In this document: positions 49,002 through 59,478 of the stretch, piece by piece
Layout of the letters: the number at the start of each line of letters is the position of its first letter
How positions within the stretch are numbered: the stretch's first letter is position 1
Assembly: GCA_037176725.1 (NCBI GenBank)
Contig: JAZBRS010000035.1
Location: 51,098,001-51,162,000, forward strand
Direction of reading: 5' to 3'
Length of the DNA: 64,000 bases
Origin: Posidonia oceanica
Lineage: Eukaryota > Streptophyta > Magnoliopsida > Alismatales > Posidoniaceae
The notes under the pieces: generated by a model
What the model saw: only the letters and a program-made list of their open reading frames with translations
What the model was told of the DNA's origin: nothing
Databases searched by the model: none
Translations under genes and position numbers: made by a program

Positions 49002-49068
49002 GAAAGACCGATTCTCGGGCATGTCAGGGGTGCCTAACACCTTCCCCGCACGTAATAGGAGTCCTTAC
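49002..49068 (+). other. Conserved LTR 3' block
   Basis: gaaagaccgattctcgggc ... GGTGCCTAACACCTTCCC ... cgtaataggagtcc. It is shared with 12751-12820, 19643-19710 and 30186-30250 (minus), including the old element 1 LTR that is otherwise too diverged to align. Confidence 0.8.
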
Positions 49069-49369
49069 CCTGTCTTTTGGCCCGTAATGACCGTACTGCC
49101 CTTATCCTAGGCTAGAGTCATCTCATTTGCATTTGTTTGCATTTGTTTTCCTTTGCATTGCTTTGCTTTGCATTTATTGCTCGGTTTTGCGCGTTAATTC
49201 ACCCATTACCCCGGTTTTCCTCATCTTCCGTTAATAGACGTGGTGGCGACTCTGATTTGTCTTATCTTTCCTTTTTCTCCTCGATTTCAAGTGTTTTCGA
49301 GTTGAGCCTCTTCCTCGGATCTTAATCGCCGCTAGATAGCGAGCCTGATTCCGATCGGGATCGCTACAG

Positions 49370-49387
49370 TGGCGACTCTGCTGGGGA
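49370..49387 (+). other. Element 3 primer-binding site
   Basis: TGGCGACTCTGCTGGGGA starts one base after the LTR. It is of the tRNA-Arg type described for Ogre elements. Confidence 0.9.
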
Positions 49388-50700
49388 CTAGACTAGACTT
49401 CGGCTTTCGTTTTCGGCTTTTTGCTCGCTTGTTTTGCAGCTTTGTCTGCCTTGTGTGCCTTCTTCGCCTGTTTTGCTCGCTTTTCTGTGCAAGCTCCTAG
49501 CAAGTCGCTTCGTGGCTACTTTGCTTAGGTTTTTTGCACCTCTTTTGCCTCGGTTTGCGCTTTCTTTTGCCTGACTTTGCTCCTTTGCCTGTTTACTTAC
49601 TTATTGCCTTGCTTATGCTCCTATTTCTTTTACAGTCTGCTTACTTCTACCTTACTTTACCTTACTTGCTTATTACTGCTTTAATTCTCGCACATTACAT
49701 GTCTACATACTTTGTTTGGCTAAAATACATGCTTTTTGGATGTTGAATGCTTCTTTTACACCCTTGCTATGTCACTACACACGCACATGCTATGCTTACC
49801 TGCTTTTTGACTTGATGAATGTTTCTTTTTCACCATCATATTCACAAACACTCGCACATGCAATGAACATGCCTTTTGTTGTGTTGTATGATGGTTGCTT
49901 GACATTTTGACTGATTTTCTTCCCTTTTGCACTTGCCATGCTTAGGATAGTAGAGACTTGTCTGCTTCTCCCATGGTTAACTAAAAAATGCAAGTAAAAG
50001 GAACTTCTAGGGGCAACTAGAGACTACAAACAACCCTTCACCCCCTTTGGTTAATAAAATGTGCAAGATAAAAAACTCTAATCATTTGCATAAGCATCAT
50101 ATAGGGCATGCATTCTTCTCCTCTGAGTCCACCTACTAGTCTGCGAAGGACGGTTCTGGCCTCTTATTCCACTGCTTTGCGCGTGGCATGAGTTGGTCGG
50201 TCCGTCCCCTCCTTGTCCGGGGGTCGTGTCGGTGTTAGTAGAGGGTATCACCCACGCTTTGGCGGGGTAGAGGCCACCAACGCACCACCTTGTCATTACC
50301 TGAGCTTTGGGCCGGGAGTTAGACAGGGGACCTACTTTTTCTGACCTGAGTCGGTGACCCGTACATCCAGGGATACCCGGAGTAGACAACCTTGCTAGGA
50401 AACACTAGTTAGGAAAGGGGGGCATACTAGAAAGCATGCACATCATTCATGCCACTTAACTAACTCATTTGCATTCATCTTTTAGGTTCTAACCCTAATT
50501 TCCTTCTGTTGTGTCAGTGTGATCGGTAAGCGAGTTTCCCTTTGCCAGAGCTCGAGTATCGACCCCCGTTGACGCCCTTTTGCGACTTAGTTCACGACCA
50601 TTCCCCCTCTGAGCTATCCGCATTTGCGACGATAGCTCCTCTTAGGACTCACCGCTTGAATACTCGTCGCAGCCCTGTTCTCACACGCTCTAGGTCAGCG
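49388..50700 (+). other. Element 3 leader
   Basis: Noncoding. No upstream ORF1 of the kind described in legume Ogre elements is present. It contains an acceptor-like ttctgttgtgtcag (AG 50516-50517) and a donor-like GATCG|GTAAGCG (GT at 50526), both also in element 2. The gag frame is open upstream to about 50542 but without an ATG. Confidence 0.7.
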
Positions 50701-52161
50701 ATGGCCCAGTACGTTAGTGAGCCTTCCTTTACTCCTGTCACGGAGGGTGTTTCCGTTCTAGCCCCTCCGGTTGCTCTTTCTGTCCCCCTTGTTCCCCCTC
50801 CGACGCCAGGGTTTCCTCCTCTGACGTCTCTAGGTTCTCAGTACACCTCGGGACAGTGGCAAGCCTCCCTTCCTCTGGATCCGGTCACCGAGTCTATCTT
50901 GACGGCCGTTACTCGCGCTCCGGAGACGCCACTGCCCCCTCCGTCCCAGGGATACGTCGCTTTCGACATCCCTTCCACCGCTGCTGCAGCACTTTCTGTA
51001 GAATCCTTCCCTCCCGGACAGTCTGTGTCCGTGCCACTTGCTTCTCAATCCCCGCCGGCACTGCACTTCAGTGTCCCCACTGGCGAGACACCTGAAGCAC
51101 AGTACCAGCATCTGATGGAGCTCGCCCAGAGACTGCAGGGCATGGCTCTATCAGTTCGTCCTTCTTCTACTCCTGTCGTTCCTGAGGTTCCTCCGAGGCC
51201 AGTTCCTGCATTCCATGCATCAACCTCTGCACCTCCGCCTCGACCATCGTCGCAACTGCTCACGGTTCCGACGATGGAGGCCCGGTTGCCGCCTCCTGCA
51301 CAACACTTGGCACAGCATGCTCCACTTCCTTCTGGTGGTCACTCCTTTGGATCGACTGGAGCCCAGTACCTCACTGGCTCGCTGTCTGGCACCCCGCCTG
51401 TACAGCAACTGGTGCTCCGTCATCCTCCCCCTATCCCAGCACAGCATGGCATTTATTCTTCTCCTCTTCACCAAGTCCAGCATCCTGCATACACTCCTGC
51501 ATACACTGTCCCCCAGCACGGATACGCCGGCCATCCCGTTGCTCCACCAGGCGACGCTATGGTAGATCCGGAGGAGCACTTAGGTGCGACCCATTCGGCG
51601 TATGTGCTCACTACCCCTGCTGATCCCTCTCCTACAGCAGCAATTCCAGACCCCATCAATAATCGGATGGACGTCTTGGAGAAGGCACTACGACTAGTGC
51701 AGGGTACTGAACACCAGACCTACCAGTTCCGGGACCTCTGTTGCTTTCCAGAGGCGGTACTCCCTCCGAAGTTCAAAATCCCGGACTTCGAAAAGTATAA
51801 TGGTAGGGGCTGCCCTGTAGCACACCTGAAGGCGTATTGCGGTGATCTCGCTCAGCTTCAGGCTGACGAGAGGTTGCTGATCCGCTTGTTCCAGAAGAGT
51901 TTGACCGGGCCGGCACTCAAGTGGTTCACATCACTCGATATGTCAGCCATCAAGACTTGGAACGACCTCAGTCAGGCGTTCCTGGAGCAGTACTCCTTCA
52001 ACCTCGGTCTTGTCCCAAAGAGGGCGGACTTGATCGCCATCAAGCAGAACTCTGGCGAGCCGTTCGGGGAGTACGTCGGCCGCTGGCGCGCCCTTGCCTC
52101 TCAGGTTCGAGATAGACCCTCTGACGAGGAATCTATCGAGATCGTTATCAAAGGGGCGTAG
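50701..52161 (+). CDS. gag: Element 3 Gag, N-terminal and capsid part (ends at in-frame TAG)
   Basis: ATG 50701 (MAQYVSEP) is chosen because the aligned ATG in element 2 (20560) is also the first Met; upstream only non-ATG codons keep the frame. Residues 1 to about 320 are Pro/Ser/Thr-rich and likely disordered. From about 357 (KFKIPDFEKYNG) to 486 lies the Ty3/gypsy retrotransposon gag (capsid) domain, with the conserved LKWFTSLD...W.DLSQAFLEQY and R..L..IKQ...E.F.EYV.RWR blocks, which builds the virus-like particle. It stops at TAG 52159-52161, where element 2 has CAG, so the stop is a recent mutation and the original Gag continued into the next segment. Confidence 0.9.
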   Translation: MAQYVSEPSFTPVTEGVSVLAPPVALSVPLVPPPTPGFPPLTSLGSQYTSGQWQASLPLDPVTESILTAVTRAPETPLPPPSQGYVAFDIPSTAAAALSVESFPPGQSVSVPLASQSPPALHFSVPTGETPEAQYQHLMELAQRLQGMALSVRPSSTPVVPEVPPRPVPAFHASTSAPPPRPSSQLLTVPTMEARLPPPAQHLAQHAPLPSGGHSFGSTGAQYLTGSLSGTPPVQQLVLRHPPPIPAQHGIYSSPLHQVQHPAYTPAYTVPQHGYAGHPVAPPGDAMVDPEEHLGATHSAYVLTTPADPSPTAAIPDPINNRMDVLEKALRLVQGTEHQTYQFRDLCCFPEAVLPPKFKIPDFEKYNGRGCPVAHLKAYCGDLAQLQADERLLIRLFQKSLTGPALKWFTSLDMSAIKTWNDLSQAFLEQYSFNLGLVPKRADLIAIKQNSGEPFGEYVGRWRALASQVRDRPSDEESIEIVIKGA

Positions 52162-54972
52162 CCGTCTCTCGGGGCTCTGCTTAGCATCCAACCAGTCATT
52201 ACTTTTGCGGCCCTCATCAGAGCTGGAGCGCGCGTGGAGAGTTCCTTGCGGAGTGGCAACTTCCCGGCTCTCTCTGCGTTCGCTAAGCAGGCAGTGATAA
52301 GCAGCAACAGTGCCAACAGCAGCGCCTCCAACAACAACAACAGCGGCAGCAGCAACAACCGCCCGAAGAGGAAGGATTCGCCGAAACCCGCTGTTGCATT
52401 CGTCGATTCTCCTGCTGTGCCTGTTCGCTTGCCGTCTCGGCCTGCCCCAGCTCAGATGGTGTACGCTCCTGCACCTAGGAATCCGCACACACCGCACATC
52501 ACTACCACCGCTAGACTGGTCTATCCTGCCGCACCGGTCCAGCAAGGCTCACACCCAAGGCAAAGAAGACCACCCGCTGAGAGGAGGAATTTCACCCCAC
52601 TGGTGGAACCACTCACGGTCATCTTGCCAAAGGTGGCATCGCTCCTGTAGTTCCCGGAGGTTCGTCCGCCGCCAAGCCCTCTGCCGCATTGGTTTAGGCC
52701 GGACCTCTTCTGCAATTTCCATCGAAGCGTCGGGCATTCGACGGACAATTGCTTCTCCCTGCGGAACGCGATTCAGGACTTGATCGAATTGGGAACGATT
52801 GTGATCGACACGCACGAGGCTTCCACTCAAGCACACACTCATGCATCTGCATCTCCAGCTGTTCCCCCGCATTCTGGCATCGTCCGCCAACCTTTACCGG
52901 AGCACTCTTATCCAGGAGGGGCGGGAACCTCAGGCGTCCACTCTGTCTTTCCTTCTGGGCCTGCTACTTCTGTAGTAGACCCTTCTGATCTTATCTCTGA
53001 CATCTCTGAGCCTTTCCCGGTCAGTCTCTATCTTGCGGCAGTTGCCGGCTCCGAGTCGGGAATCCATTTGATCCGACCGCGTGCTAGGCCGGAGCGCCCT
53101 CTCGCGCATCCCACCGTGCTCCCTCAGGCTCAATCCCCTATACACCTCTTAACTAGAGCCCAGCCTAGTTCTCCCATTCACCTTTTAGGGCGACCTCAGC
53201 TACACCTTCTAGGCAGACCTCAACCTGCCCCAGCCTTCCCACCCCAACAACCATACCCGTTAGATAGACCTCAACATCCTGTAGGTCCCCCTGTAACCCC
53301 TCCTGTGCTCGCAGCACATGCTCCAGTCGTCATTGATTTGACCCTGGACACCCATCGCGTCCCTTACAGCTACGCCACAGAAATGTGCGCGGAAGTAACG
53401 CGATCGGGGAGGGTTTATAGGCCCCCAGCACCAGCAACTAGGCCGACTCACCCTGGACCTGTTATACCCCCACCCTCAGGCCAACCCTTAGCAGATCCAA
53501 CCCCGGACCAGCCTGTAGTTAGCCAAATCCCTAGCCAACCTGTAGTAACCCAGCTTCCTGCCACTACCCCTTTAGAACCTGCTAGAATCACCCTTCCAGC
53601 TGCTAGGAGAAGCCAACCTAAAGCAGACCTAACTTCCCAGCTTAAGAAGGTTAAAGCCTACATCTCCATCTGGGATTTGATCCACACTTCTGCCGAGCAC
53701 CGCGAGGCTTTCCTTCGCGTGTTCCAGGCTGCTCGTGTGTCCCAGTCCATTGAGCCTTCTGCCTTGGAGAGCATGGTTGGGTTAATCGCGGAGCCCCAGG
53801 TCATCCCTTTTACGAGCGATGAGCTGCCTCCGGCGGGGATTAATCACAACCAGCCCCTATTCGTCACGGTGCAGTTCAAAAACTTCCGCATTCCCCTAAC
53901 ACTGGTTGATAACGGGTCAGGCCTTAACGTCTGCCCCTTGCGTACAGCAACCAAGCTTGGATTCAAAGCCGAGGATATCACGCCAGCCGTGAAGGGAATG
54001 ACTGCTTTTGACAACACTCACCATGACGCTCTAGGGATTCTGATTATCCCTCTGGCTATTGGTCCGGTCGTCTTCGACGTAGAATTCTATGTCGTCGACT
54101 TGAAGCCTAACTTCAATCTTCTGCTTGGGCGCCCTTGGCTCCACAAGCATCAGGTCCTTCCTTCGACCCTCCATCGAATGATAAAGTATCGTCGTGGCGA
54201 TGATGTCATTGTCGTCATGGCGGAGAACTTTGAGAAGGAGTGGATTGAAGCAGTCTCTCCCGTGTCTTCGCAATCTATCCCGTTTGACCCCGAGACTTCT
54301 GAAGCCCTATGTCGCGTTAACCGGTGTGAGCCAGTTAACTTCGTTCCTGATCTTGAACGTGTCAACTCCTTGACTGTTCACAATAACCCCTTTCGAATGG
54401 TCGAGAATGTATGTCACAGGTGGGGTTACATAAAGGGTACGCCGCTCGGGCGTCACGGCCAAGGGATCGCGGAGCCGATCGTAGCAGTGGAGCGAAGGAA
54501 ATCTGAAGGCCTTGGCTACGAACCAAAGTTCAACGAAGATCACTGCTTCCAGCTCAAAGATCGTGCGCCAGCCATCCCCAGAGACCTCACTAACTTTACT
54601 AGTGCAGGAATTCTGGGATCAACCGACTACCAAGCCATAGCGCCGGCAGAGGATTGGGTGTGTATTGAGGACTACTACTCGGATGAGGAGCAGTCTGATG
54701 CAACAGAGGCAGTCCCAATCAACTCAGCAGAAACAGTGGTCAGAGCAGAGGCCCCACAGTCAGTTTATTTAGCTCCCCCTCTGGCAGAAACAGCAGGCAG
54801 CTCAGCAGGCCCTGTGGCAGATGCAAGTTCTCATCCTTCAGCAGCCACACCAGTTCTCCAAGAACAGTCAGCAGCAGTGCAGGAGTCGGAGACACTCCTC
54901 TTGGCAGAACCAAGTATGCTACCAGCGGTCACAGACACATCAGTGCCACTGCCCCCATCTCTGGAGGGGTAG
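52162..54972 (+). pseudogene. pro: Element 3 Gag C-terminus and aspartic protease, same frame
   Basis: Continues the gag frame; broken by TAG 52648-52650 and closed by TAG 54970-54972. Numbered from ATG 50701, residues 671-684 form a zinc knuckle of the type C-x2-H-x4-H-x4-C (FCNFHRSVGHSTDNC), followed by a Pro-rich spacer. The retropepsin core has its catalytic Asp at residue 1070 in LVDNGSGLNVCPL, with LLLGRPWLHKHQV downstream. This protease would cut the polyprotein. A long open stretch (52780-54972) has no convincing start of its own. The 54970 stop aligns with CAG in element 2, so protease and RT were originally one ORF. Confidence 0.85.
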
Positions 54973-54993
54973 TCCATCAACTCAGTCAGCAGC

Positions 54994-57900
54994 ATGGCCC
55001 AGCCCGCTCCCTCAGCATCATCTTCAGGAATGCAGCTGGCGCAGTCCGCTTCGCATCCTCCTGACAACCTGCAGCAGCTCTCATGGCAAGACCCTATGGC
55101 GTCAGAGGCTGCGCTCTCTCAGTTACGGCCCAATACAAAAGGCCAACTGAGCACTACATTATCCGGGCCCTTGAGCCCTCCAAAGAGCACCTCTGCTTAC
55201 TCTCCGGCAGTGACCCTGGAAGCTTATTCATCAGTAGCACCGCTGGCCTGTTTATTTGGGCCTTCTACATCTGAACTGCCATCAGCGGACGCGCCCGTGA
55301 ACCAGATCATGCAGACTCCAAGGGCGGTGATCCGTCTTGCAGCCGGGCCAGTGCCGCAGGCCCCCGGCGCCTACTACGTCGACTCCCCCTTAGACGAAGA
55401 AGAAGGAGTGGCGATAGAAGCCCAGGTCGATTCTTGGATGTCCGACTTAGAGTTGCTTTATCAAGAACAACTCCAGTCAATAGCAGAAGACCTGGCAGAC
55501 CATCAAGCTGCAGAAAGGAAAGGAAAAGCCGTAGTCACGGATCCTCCTCTGCAAGAGGACCATGCTTCTATCATGGTTCTAGAAGACTCAGCAGCGTCGG
55601 ACTCCCCTAGACCAGATGAGCTCATCACTCTTCAACCAGAAGGCGGGTCTAGGTGGTTTGTGCAACCCATGCCTCACTTGAGCAAGGCATCGAGCGGCAG
55701 TGACCAGATCAGCCGCCAGTCCAGCGTATCCTCCACGAGCACACTAGAAGACCCAGAGGGGGGAGCATCAGCAGTAAATACAGCAGCAGCAGAGCAGAAT
55801 GCCTCAGCAGCCTCAGCAGCACAGTCGGCAGAGCAGTCAGCAGTATCAGCAGCAGAGTCAGTTGAGCCCTCAGCAGAATCAGCAGAGCACTCAGCAGAGT
55901 CAGTCAGGCCAGAGCAAACAGCAGAAGGAGTTGCTGGGACGGAGGTCGCGCACCGAGGCTACAAGAATACTCGAGTAAGCGTGACCATCCTAAAGCGTCA
56001 CCAGGGCCAAGCAGCGGAACACATACACTCTTTCGACATCACAAGCCCTTCTTTCGAGAAAGAGATCCTCTCAGAACTTGTTGCTTATGGAGAAGAGGAT
56101 GATACGGGCATGGATGAGACTGACGAACCTTTGCCCGAGTTCCGGCCCTATGACGACGACCCAGAAGGCCCCAACCTCCATGTTGAAGAAGAAACGGAGG
56201 TTGTTAACATTGGCACAGCTGAGGAAGTCAGAGAAGTTTGCATCAGTGCCCAGCTGTCCGCCCAGGCTCGAGCTGAATTCATCGCATTCCTGAAAGAATA
56301 TGCGGATGTCTTCGCCTGGAGTTATGAAGATATGGTCGGCCTTGACATAGAGATAGTGGTGCACAATCTGCCCTTAAATCCGGATGCCAAGCCAGTAAAG
56401 CAGAAACTAAGAAGATGGCGACCGCAGTGGCTGCTCATGATCAAAGAAGAGATAATGAAGCAGCTTGGAGTCAACTTTCTGAAGGTCGTTCTTTACCCTG
56501 AATGGCTGGCAAACATTGTACCTGTGCCCAAGAAAGATGGCCGAATACGGATCTGCATCGACTACAGGGACCTGAACAAGGCGAGTCCCAAGGACGACTT
56601 TCCATTGCCCCACATTGACGTCCTAGTCGACAATACAGCGGGCCACAAAATGCTCTCCTTCATGGACGGCTTCTCTGGATACAATCAGATCAAAATGGCA
56701 GAAGAAGACATGGAAAAGACTTCATTCATCACCCCTTGGGGAGTCTTCTGCTACCAAGTCATGCCGTTCGGCCTGAAGAATGCTGGTGCAACCTATCAGA
56801 GGGCCATGACTGCGCTATTCCACGACCTCATGCACCAAGAGGTGGAGGTCTATGTAGACGATATGATTGCCAAAACCAAAGAGCCCGAGGATCATCTTGC
56901 CTATCTCAGAAAGCTCTTTGACCGTCTACGGAAGTACAAGCTGCGCTTGAATCCCAAGAAGTGCGTATTCGGGGTATCTTCTGGCAAACTGCTCGGCTAC
57001 ATTGTTAGCCAAAGGGGGATTGAGGTGGACCCGTTGAAAGCACAAGCCATCGTGGACATGCCACCCCCCAGGACTGAAAAAGAAGTCAGAAGTCTGCTTG
57101 GGCGTTTACAATATATCAGTCGCTTCATTGCACAGCTTACGCCCATCTGTGAACCCATTTTCAAGCTCTTGAAGAAGAATGCGCAGATTCACTGGAGCGA
57201 GGAGTGTCAGGCTGCATTTGCCAAGATCAAGCAGCTATTGATCAAGCCTCCTGTCCTGGTCCCGCCTACGCCGGGGAGACCTTTGCTTCTCTACCTTTCT
57301 ACCACGCAGCATTCCATGGGCGCCGTCTTGGGCCAGCATGACGAATCTGGTAGAAAGGAGCGCGCCATCTACTACCTGAGCAAGAAATTTAATGAATGTG
57401 AAGCCAGGTACACAACACTAGAGAAGACTTGCCTGTCCCTTGTCTGGGCTGCACAGAAGCTGAGACACTACTTGATGGCTTACCCAGTGCAGCTCTTATG
57501 CCGGCATGATCCCATCAAATTCCTCTTTCAGAAGCCGGCCATGGTGGGCAGATGTGCTAAGTGGCAGGTGTTATTGTCCCAATACGACATCACCTTTGTC
57601 ACACAGAAGTCCATGAAGGGTCAAGCAATGGCAGACCATCTTGCTGACCTCCCTCTGCCTGAATACCAACCCCTCCAGACGCAGTTCCCTGATGAAGACA
57701 TTCTCTTTGCAATGGAGGACTCTGAGCAGAAAAATCCTGAAGAAGCAGAGGAATGGCAGCTCTACTTTGATGGTGCAGTCAACAAGAAGGGCCGAGGCGT
57801 AGGCGCAGTGCTGACCACGCCCCAAGGACAGATGACTCCTTTCGCAAGGAAGCTGACTTTCACCTGCACAAACAACGAAGCAGAGTACGAAGCGTGCATC

Positions 57901-59478
57901 CTGGGGTTGAAAGTCGCCCTTGAGCATGAGGCGCAGAAGCTGCATGTGCACGGCGATGCCATGCTGGTGATTTCTCAAGTGAACGGCGATTGGAAGACAA
58001 AAGATCCCAAGCTTGTGCCATATCACGAACACCTGCTGAGGCTAATGGAAGAATTCAAGAGCATCCGCTTCACATACCTGAACAGAGCAAAGAACGCGTA
58101 TGCAGACGCGCTAGCAACTCTGGCATCCTGGCTCACCATTTCAGAAGATAGCACTGTGGATGTATCAGTCACTTGCATTGAACAGCCTGCATACTGCATG
58201 AGCATAGAGGAAGCGGATCCCGCAGAGGGGCAGCCCTGGTATCAAGACATAAAATCCTTCCTGGAGTCTGGTAGCTTCCCTCCTAATACCACGGCAGCAG
58301 ACAAGAGAACTTTGGCGCGTCTGGCGTCAAAATACGTGTTAGGGGCCGGACAGCTGTACAGAAGGTCATACAATCAGATGCTACTGCGCTGTCTGAACAA
58401 ATCGGAGGTTGACACGCTGATGCTTCAAGTGCATGCAGGGACCTGTGGCCCGCACATGAACGGCGTCCTCCTAGCCAAGAAGATCATGCTGCAAGGTTAT
58501 TTCTGGCAGACCATGGAAACCGACTGCTACCGGTTCGTGCGTAGATGCCACAACTGTCAAATCCATAGTAACTTCATCAAGGCCCCTCCGCATCAGCTGC
58601 ACAACATGTCTTCGCCATGGCCTTTCTCCACCTGGGGGATCGATGTCATTGGCGCCATCCACCCTGCTGCTTCAAATGGTCATCGTTACATTCTGGTAGC
58701 GATCGATTACTTTACCAAATGGGTGGAAGCAGCCTCTTACAGAACAGTCACCGCTGCGGCAACAGAAAAATTCATTAGAAACAGTATTGTTGCCCGATAT
58801 GGGGTCCCGCACTCTGTCATCTCTGATAACGGCTCAAACTTTATTGCCAAAAGGATCGAAGAATACCTGCATAGTCTCAAGATCAAGCACCATCGATCCT
58901 CGCCTTATCGGCCTCAGATGAACGGAGCAGTGGAGTCTGCAAACAAGAACATTGTCAAGATCCTGAAGAAAATGGCAGAAATCCACAAGGATTGGCACGA
59001 CAAGCTCCCGTACGCACTCTGGGCGTACAGGACATCAATCCGGACCTCTACAAGAGCCACCCCGTACTCTCTGGTGTACGGCATGGAAGCGGTGTTACCT
59101 GTTGAAGTGGAGATCCCCTCTCTGCGGATCCTGCGGGAAGCTGAGTTGGAAGAAGTAGAATGGGTCGAAGACCGCTGCGTCCAACTGAACTTGATTGATG
59201 AGCGCAGATTGCAAGCCATGCACAACGCTCACTACTATCAGAAGCGAATGGCCAGAGCATTCTTGAAGAAGGTCCAGCCCAGAAGCTTCCAGTCAGGGGA
59301 CCATGTCTTGCGCGCCATTCATTTGCCTGACGGTCGAGGGAAATTCCGACCCAATTGGCGTGGCCCCTTTGTGGTCAAGCAGATCTTTTCGGGAGACGCT
59401 GTAACTCTTGAGGATATGGACCAGGTCGAGCAGTCTGAGCCCGTCAACCTCTGCTATCTGAAGAAATACTATCAGTAG
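54994..59478 (+). CDS. pol: Element 3 Pol: RT, RNase H, archaeal-type RNase H, integrase
   Basis: 1494 codons from ATG 54994, in the same frame as gag-pro. Residues 1 to about 400 are an acidic and Ser/Ala-rich linker (SAESAEHSAES-type repeats). RT spans about 440-700, with FMDGFSGYNQ and catalytic YVDD at 620-623. The first RNase H (about 760-880) lacks the usual first Asp (LYLSTTQHSMG in place of a DAS motif). A second, archaeal-type RNase H (920-1045) keeps D926, E964, D988 and D1038. Integrase has an H1147/H1154/C1185/C1188 zinc site, a D1217-D1278-(35)-E1314 triad, and a C-terminal GPF/Y-type module (WRGPFVVKQ). Dual RNase H is a hallmark of the Tat lineage. No chromodomain is seen. The frame looks intact, but production depends on reading through three upstream TAGs or internal initiation. 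Confidence 0.93.
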   Translation: MAQPAPSASSSGMQLAQSASHPPDNLQQLSWQDPMASEAALSQLRPNTKGQLSTTLSGPLSPPKSTSAYSPAVTLEAYSSVAPLACLFGPSTSELPSADAPVNQIMQTPRAVIRLAAGPVPQAPGAYYVDSPLDEEEGVAIEAQVDSWMSDLELLYQEQLQSIAEDLADHQAAERKGKAVVTDPPLQEDHASIMVLEDSAASDSPRPDELITLQPEGGSRWFVQPMPHLSKASSGSDQISRQSSVSSTSTLEDPEGGASAVNTAAAEQNASAASAAQSAEQSAVSAAESVEPSAESAEHSAESVRPEQTAEGVAGTEVAHRGYKNTRVSVTILKRHQGQAAEHIHSFDITSPSFEKEILSELVAYGEEDDTGMDETDEPLPEFRPYDDDPEGPNLHVEEETEVVNIGTAEEVREVCISAQLSAQARAEFIAFLKEYADVFAWSYEDMVGLDIEIVVHNLPLNPDAKPVKQKLRRWRPQWLLMIKEEIMKQLGVNFLKVVLYPEWLANIVPVPKKDGRIRICIDYRDLNKASPKDDFPLPHIDVLVDNTAGHKMLSFMDGFSGYNQIKMAEEDMEKTSFITPWGVFCYQVMPFGLKNAGATYQRAMTALFHDLMHQEVEVYVDDMIAKTKEPEDHLAYLRKLFDRLRKYKLRLNPKKCVFGVSSGKLLGYIVSQRGIEVDPLKAQAIVDMPPPRTEKEVRSLLGRLQYISRFIAQLTPICEPIFKLLKKNAQIHWSEECQAAFAKIKQLLIKPPVLVPPTPGRPLLLYLSTTQHSMGAVLGQHDESGRKERAIYYLSKKFNECEARYTTLEKTCLSLVWAAQKLRHYLMAYPVQLLCRHDPIKFLFQKPAMVGRCAKWQVLLSQYDITFVTQKSMKGQAMADHLADLPLPEYQPLQTQFPDEDILFAMEDSEQKNPEEAEEWQLYFDGAVNKKGRGVGAVLTTPQGQMTPFARKLTFTCTNNEAEYEACILGLKVALEHEAQKLHVHGDAMLVISQVNGDWKTKDPKLVPYHEHLLRLMEEFKSIRFTYLNRAKNAYADALATLASWLTISEDSTVDVSVTCIEQPAYCMSIEEADPAEGQPWYQDIKSFLESGSFPPNTTAADKRTLARLASKYVLGAGQLYRRSYNQMLLRCLNKSEVDTLMLQVHAGTCGPHMNGVLLAKKIMLQGYFWQTMETDCYRFVRRCHNCQIHSNFIKAPPHQLHNMSSPWPFSTWGIDVIGAIHPAASNGHRYILVAIDYFTKWVEAASYRTVTAAATEKFIRNSIVARYGVPHSVISDNGSNFIAKRIEEYLHSLKIKHHRSSPYRPQMNGAVESANKNIVKILKKMAEIHKDWHDKLPYALWAYRTSIRTSTRATPYSLVYGMEAVLPVEVEIPSLRILREAELEEVEWVEDRCVQLNLIDERRLQAMHNAHYYQKRMARAFLKKVQPRSFQSGDHVLRAIHLPDGRGKFRPNWRGPFVVKQIFSGDAVTLEDMDQVEQSEPVNLCYLKKYYQ

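Larger units (their letters stand above)
43536..49368 (+). repeat. Element 3 5' LTR (5833 bp, subfamily B)
   Basis: TGTTGACACCCCATCTTGGC...ATCGCTACA. It has the same internal order as the element 2 LTR: CT-rich head, A-rich tract (about 44260-45000), promoter near 45421, T-rich zone, donor-like site 47962, 30-bp minisatellite, conserved block 49002-49068, and PBS-like TGGCGACTCTG at 49244. The sequence is much closer to the solo LTR than to the element 2 LTRs. Confidence 0.93.

Noticed and set aside
50542..50700. Gag start upstream of ATG 50701
   Set aside because: The frame is open but contains no ATG; the aligned first ATG in element 2 is the MAQYV one.
52159..54972. Programmed stop-codon readthrough at the three TAGs of element 3
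   Set aside because: The following bases (CCG, TTC, TCC) do not fit the known CARYYA readthrough context, and two sites are CAG in element 2, so mutation is simpler.
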